Below, in pieces: positions 14,985-17,783 of a DNA stretch of 17,783 bases. The DNA is from Kordiimonadaceae bacterium (GTDB lineage: Bacteria > Pseudomonadota > Alphaproteobacteria > Sphingomonadales > Emcibacteraceae). The position numbers and the translations under genes are program-made. The DNA lies in contig JABIPV010000017.1 in the NCBI GenBank assembly GCA_018699075.1, positions 1 through 17,783 on the forward strand, written 5' to 3'. Each line of letters begins with the position of its first letter. The first letter of the stretch is position 1. The notes under the pieces are model-generated. The model was not told where the DNA came from. It did not search any database and saw only the letters and a program-made list of their open reading frames with translations.

Positions 14985-15212
14985 ATGTCCAAGGGAACTT
15001 CTCCCAAATTTAGCAAGCTATTATGGTTACTTTTTATGATTGCTATGATGGTTATTTATTTACTGGTCATCAGTCGTCTTATTGATGCCTTTTTTGCAGG
15101 TAATATTACGCTCGAAATTATTAGTTATTCTATTGCAGGAATTATCTGGATTTTTCCTGCGAAATGGATAATGTTTAAAATTAATGGAACGGATCAACCG
15201 GGGAATAAATAA
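14985..15212 (+). CDS. DUF2842-like two-helix membrane protein
   Basis: A 75-aa protein with hydrophobic helices at about 11-30 and 44-65. The second, containing SIAGIIWIFPAKWIM, matches my memory of the DUF2842 family hallmark (a G-x-x-W-x-x-P-A-x-x-x-I segment), a short alphaproteobacterial membrane family of unknown function. The N-terminus is basic (MSKGTSPKFSK) and probably cytoplasmic, with both ends inside. AAGGA stands about 7 nt before the ATG, the clearest ribosome site in this operon. Its TAA shares a base with the next ATG (TAATG), so EipA translation should depend on it. The family call rests on pattern, not on a profile search. Confidence 0.8.
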   Translation: MSKGTSPKFSKLLWLLFMIAMMVIYLLVISRLIDAFFAGNITLEIISYSIAGIIWIFPAKWIMFKINGTDQPGNK

Positions 15213-15826
15213 TGCGCGTTTTTTTAAAACTAATGCTTTTATCTACTGTGCTCTTCTTAAGCGCATGTAGCAGTAGCGGCAACAATGAAGCTCCTACTGA
15301 ACCAACTACAGAACGACAAAACCTGGATAGCACCAATGTAAATGCGACTTATGATAAAGAAAATGTCATGAATGCTGCTTCTGAATTTTTTGGTGAAGGC
15401 TCCGAAGCACTTGCCAGTGTAATTGAAAAAGCCTTCGAAGACTTAGGCGAACCAAATGGTTATATCATTGGTACAGAGGTTAGTGCAGCATTAATTGTTG
15501 GTGCCCGTTACGGTGATGGAACCCTTTCCCATAAAATAGAAGGTGATAGCCGTATTTATTGGAAAGGACCATCAGTAGGAATTGATGTAGGTGCCAATGG
15601 ATCGCGTGTTTTTGCACTTGTATATAACCTCAATGATACTAATGAATTATTCCAGCGCTATCCAGCAGTTGAAGGTAGCCTATATTATGTTGCCGGCTTT
15701 GGAATGAACTATCAACAAGTTGACGAAATTATCATCGCCCCAATTCGGGTAGGTGTCGGCCTGCGTGCAGGTGTTAACTTAGGTTATTTACATTTCACAA
15801 GAGAAAGAAGCTGGAGCCCATTTTAA
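15212..15826 (+). CDS. eipA: EipA-like (DUF1134) envelope lipoprotein
   Basis: A 204-aa protein of the DUF1134 family, whose Brucella member EipA is a periplasmic protein needed for envelope integrity. The N-terminus is a lipoprotein signal: MRVFLKLMLLSTVLFLSAC with lipobox LSAC, cleavage before Cys19, then Ser20, with no Asp at +2, so outer-membrane sorting is likely. A disordered Ser/Thr/Glu linker runs to about 47. The conserved domain (48-204) shows ASEFFGEGSEALASVIE, GEPNGYIIG, GARYGDGTL, YWKGPSVGIDVGANGSRVF, ALVYNL, VEGSLYYVAGFGM, APIRVGVGLRAGVNLGYL and the terminal W-x-PF. The fold is thought to be SYLF-like. It is the last gene of the Nudix operon, overlapping the DUF2842 gene by one base. 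Lipidation is the unusual point. Confidence 0.93.
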   Translation: MRVFLKLMLLSTVLFLSACSSSGNNEAPTEPTTERQNLDSTNVNATYDKENVMNAASEFFGEGSEALASVIEKAFEDLGEPNGYIIGTEVSAALIVGARYGDGTLSHKIEGDSRIYWKGPSVGIDVGANGSRVFALVYNLNDTNELFQRYPAVEGSLYYVAGFGMNYQQVDEIIIAPIRVGVGLRAGVNLGYLHFTRERSWSPF

Positions 15827-15836
15827 AAGGCCGCAA

Positions 15837-16595
15837 TTATAGATTAGTAAACCCTTCGTATACCAACTTTAGACCTGTAAAAAATAACGCGATATAACAA
15901 ATGATGTAAAATATATCATTGGATACTTTGTGATGCATCCACACGCCTAATTTTACACCAATTGGTGCCAATGGTAACAACACCAGTGATGTCATCAAAT
16001 TTTCGGATGAAAGTTGACCTAGCCAAGCATAAGGGATCAATTTGATATAATTTACCGTGATAAAAAAGATCACCGATGTAGCCATAAGTTTTGTTTTATC
16101 TAGTTTAAGCGGGAATAAATACATGGAAAGTGGCCCACCGCCAGCGTGAGCAATAAAACTAGTAAATCCACTTAAGGCACCACAAATTCCACCTTTAACC
16201 GTATTATAATCCAGCCCTGATGTTTCTTTTTTATGACGATCAATAAACCAATATTGCAAAACAAATAATATGGTCACAGCACCAACGACTATGCGGATAT
16301 GGTCAGCATTTAATATCGTAAAAGTAATAGTGCCAAAAATAATGCCAATGATGGCGCCTGGGATAATACTTTTTAAGGCTTGTTTATCCCAGTTTCCCCA
16401 AAATGCTTTTACCGCAAAAATATCCATAACACACAATATCGGCAGCAAAATCGCAGCCGCCTGACGCGGGTCAATCAGCATTGCCATCATGGGAACGGCG
16501 AGCATTCCAAAACCGCCAACAAACCCTCCCTTGGAAATCCCTACAATAAGTACAGCTACGGCCGCGACTAGATAAAAGAGAGGGCTTTCAATCAC
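15837..16595 (-). CDS. TSUP family (TauE/SafE) membrane transporter
   Basis: A 252-aa polytopic protein with about eight hydrophobic segments arranged as two related halves. Each half has a glycine-rich start: GISKGGFVGGFGMLAVPMMAM near 19-39 and SGFTSFIAHAGGGPLSMYLFPL in the middle, the characteristic repeats of TSUP carriers. The charged loop WFIDRHKKETSGLDYN separates the halves. Family members export or import sulfite, sulfoacetate, sulfolactate, thiosulfate or other anions; the substrate here is unknown. The start is a GTG at 16595 with no visible ribosome site, 6 nt after the yaaA stop, so translation probably depends on coupling. The 3' end faces eipA across 10 nt. Nothing in the neighbourhood indicates sulfur metabolism. 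Confidence 0.9.
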   Translation of the reverse strand: MIESPLFYLVAAVAVLIVGISKGGFVGGFGMLAVPMMAMLIDPRQAAAILLPILCVMDIFAVKAFWGNWDKQALKSIIPGAIIGIIFGTITFTILNADHIRIVVGAVTILFVLQYWFIDRHKKETSGLDYNTVKGGICGALSGFTSFIAHAGGGPLSMYLFPLKLDKTKLMATSVIFFITVNYIKLIPYAWLGQLSSENLMTSLVLLPLAPIGVKLGVWMHHKVSNDIFYIICYIALFFTGLKLVYEGFTNL

Positions 16596-16601
16596 AGGAA
16601 A

Positions 16602-17375
16602 TTAACTGACTGCTTTATGATATTCAAATTTATCGGCCGATGAAAGTGACGGTTGAAATTTATAACCATCTTGATTGAATTTTCTTAATTCATCTGTGTT
16701 TTCAATTTTGTTCTGAATGATATAACGTGCCATCATACCACGGGCCCGTTTAACCATCATGCCTGGACTTTTTACCAGTCCATCTTTAACAATTTTAAAT
16801 ACAGGCGTAATCACCCCACCATTGAGTTCTTTGGCATTTACTGATTTAAAATATTCATTTGAAGCACAGTTAATGATCACATTGGTATTTTGTTCTTCCA
16901 TTAACTGATTAAGGCCATCGGTTAAATGTTTATTCCAAAAATCATATAAATTCTTTTTATAAGGAACTTTAAGGCCACAGCCCATTTCAAGGCGGTATGC
17001 TTGCATCAAATCAAGCGGCCGAAGCATTCCGTATAGCCCTGACAAAATGCGGAAATGATCTTGGGCAAAATCTAAATCTTCATCAGACAATGTTTCCACA
17101 TCAAGTCCTACATAGGTGTCCCCTTTAAACGCCATCACAGCCTGACGAGAATTGGTAAGTGTAAAGGGAGTTGAAAAGTCCTGGAAACGCTCATAATTCA
17201 AATCTGCAAGCGCATCACTAAGATGCATCAAGCCTGCTATTTTCTTACGCGATAATTTGCGTGCTGATTTAACAAGCACTTCGCTTTGATCCAGATAATC
17301 AGGCGTTGTCCAGTTTGGTTTAACTTCGTCACTAGAAAAATCAAGTTTCTTAGCAGGTGATACAACAACAATCAT
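16602..17375 (-). CDS. yaaA: YaaA (DUF328) peroxide-stress protein
   Basis: A 257-aa protein of full family length. It begins MIVVVSPAKKLDFSS (SPAKKLD at 6-12), then has FKGDTYVGLD (83-92), ILSGLYGMLRPLDLMQAYRLEMG (about 110-132), NCASNEYFKSV (169-179) and VKRARGMMARYI, the recognised YaaA blocks. In E. coli YaaA belongs to the OxyR regulon, lowers unincorporated iron during peroxide stress and binds DNA with a helix-hairpin-helix-like fold. It is the first gene of a two-gene minus-strand unit with the TSUP transporter. The upstream A/T-rich divergent region holds a perfect TATAAT on the minus strand; no OxyR-type site was recognised. The ribosome site is poor (GGGAA about 10 nt away). Confidence 0.95.
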   Translation of the reverse strand: MIVVVSPAKKLDFSSDEVKPNWTTPDYLDQSEVLVKSARKLSRKKIAGLMHLSDALADLNYERFQDFSTPFTLTNSRQAVMAFKGDTYVGLDVETLSDEDLDFAQDHFRILSGLYGMLRPLDLMQAYRLEMGCGLKVPYKKNLYDFWNKHLTDGLNQLMEEQNTNVIINCASNEYFKSVNAKELNGGVITPVFKIVKDGLVKSPGMMVKRARGMMARYIIQNKIENTDELRKFNQDGYKFQPSLSSADKFEYHKAVS

Positions 17376-17404
17376 TTTATATAAATTCCCATTAGCTATA
17401 ATTT

Positions 17405-17410
17405 ATTATA
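17405..17410 (-). promoter_or_regulatory. Candidate -10 box for yaaA
   Basis: The minus strand reads TATAAT here, placing a start near 17398, about 22 nt before the yaaA ATG. The sequence 17 nt further up (TAATAA) is a poor -35. The rest of the 160-nt divergent region (17376-17535) is very A/T-rich; I see no strong promoter, stem-loop or ribosome site for the MATE gene in it. Confidence 0.3.
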
Positions 17411-17535
17411 CAAATAACATACTCTTTTTATTAATACAGTATTATTTAATATATCAAGTGCCTATTGATTATATTGTGATAAGATCCCACTTATAAAAAC
17501 TAAAAATATAATAAATTTCAGGTATTTTTTACAAA

Positions 17536-17783
17536 ATGACTTCAGAACAAAAACCGGCTGACAAAAAGCCTGCCAAATCAAGAAGAGTAGACCTAACTGT
17601 AGGCCCCGTTCATACGCATTTAATCAGAATGGCACTCCCTATGGTCATCGGTCTTATGGCGAGCATGTCATTTACTTTTGTGGATTTATTTTATATCGGC
17701 ATGCTCGGTACTGATGAACTGGCCGCTATGGGGTTTGTTACCCGTATGGTCATGATTATTATTTCTGCCTCAATTGGGCTTAG
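17536..17783 (+). CDS. MATE family efflux transporter, 3'-truncated by window edge
   Basis: The ATG at 17536 opens 82 codons that run off the window. A hydrophilic basic N-terminus (MTSEQKPADKKPAKSRRVDL) is followed by LTVGPVHTHLIRMALPMVIG, LMASMSFTFVDLFYIGMLGTDELAAMGF and VTRMVMIIISASIG. The 'T-x-G-x-x-x-x-x-L-I-x-x-A-x-P' lead-in and the VDLFYIGMLG-x-x-E-L-A-A segment are the typical first helix and helix-2 entry of MATE (NorM/DinF-like) Na+- or H+-coupled multidrug exporters. Substrate and coupling ion cannot be known from this fragment. The gene is divergent from yaaA, with a weak ribosome site (AGG about 13 nt upstream). Confidence 0.9.
   Translation, partial: MTSEQKPADKKPAKSRRVDLTVGPVHTHLIRMALPMVIGLMASMSFTFVDLFYIGMLGTDELAAMGFVTRMVMIIISASIGL

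Noticed and set aside
17376..17535. The A/T-rich divergent region as a possible small-RNA locus or riboswitch.
   Set aside because: No stable stem, no conserved motif and no terminator can be seen; composition alone explains its look.
1..17783. Mobile elements, CRISPR arrays, toxin-antitoxin or anti-phage systems.
   Set aside because: No transposase, integrase, terminal repeats, regular spaced repeats or defence-type domains were found; base composition is even and gene order is housekeeping-like.

Overview
The window looks like ordinary core chromosome from an A/T-rich alphaproteobacterium. The main evidence is the fabI-aroC pair, the run histone-deacetylase-like / xseB / ispA / dxs / tlyA / rlmD-like, an EipA (DUF1134) protein, a DUF2842-type membrane protein and an HSDL2-like SDR, all typical of Alphaproteobacteria. 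The genus cannot be fixed by eye; a marine Kordiimonadales/Emcibacterales/Rhodospirillales-like lineage is a guess. I see no insertion sequence, integrase, phage gene, CRISPR array, tRNA or rRNA. No gene-free stretch exceeds 300 bases; the longest is 247 bases (2240-2486).

Layout. (1) 1-1774, plus strand: the 3' part of fabI and complete aroC. (2) 1778-2239, minus strand: an unrecognised 153-aa protein. Its upstream region carries a textbook sigma-54 (-24/-12) promoter and, further up, several inverted repeats where an enhancer-binding activator would sit. (3) 11094 down to 2487, minus strand: eight tightly packed genes, very likely one operon: HSDL2-like SDR, acyl-CoA ligase, class-II-type lysine deacetylase, xseB, ispA, dxs, tlyA, rlmD-like. 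It joins fatty-acid activation, the front end of isoprenoid synthesis (DXP synthase and farnesyl-PP synthase), an exonuclease VII subunit and two rRNA methyltransferases. (4) 11217-13594, plus strand: a Sua5-type threonylcarbamoyl-AMP synthase and a D-2-hydroxyglutarate/D-lactate dehydrogenase-like flavoprotein, coupled by ATGA. (5) 13591-14322, minus strand: an SRAP (YedK/HMCES) protein that crosslinks to abasic DNA. (6) 14378-15826, plus strand: a Nudix hydrolase, a 45-aa one-helix membrane protein, a DUF2842-like two-helix protein and a lipoprotein form of EipA, with almost no spacing. (7) 17375 down to 15837, minus strand: yaaA and a TSUP transporter. (8) 17536 to the end, plus strand: the start of a MATE-family exporter.

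The best leads are the sigma-54-controlled orphan protein; the deacetylase coupled by ATGA to an acyl-CoA ligase that carries the P-x4-G-K acetylation motif, which suggests enzyme and regulator share one transcript; the envelope cluster with a lipobox-bearing EipA and a tiny membrane protein; and a perfect 16-bp palindrome over the likely promoter of the eight-gene operon. I do not see a wholly new multi-gene system.
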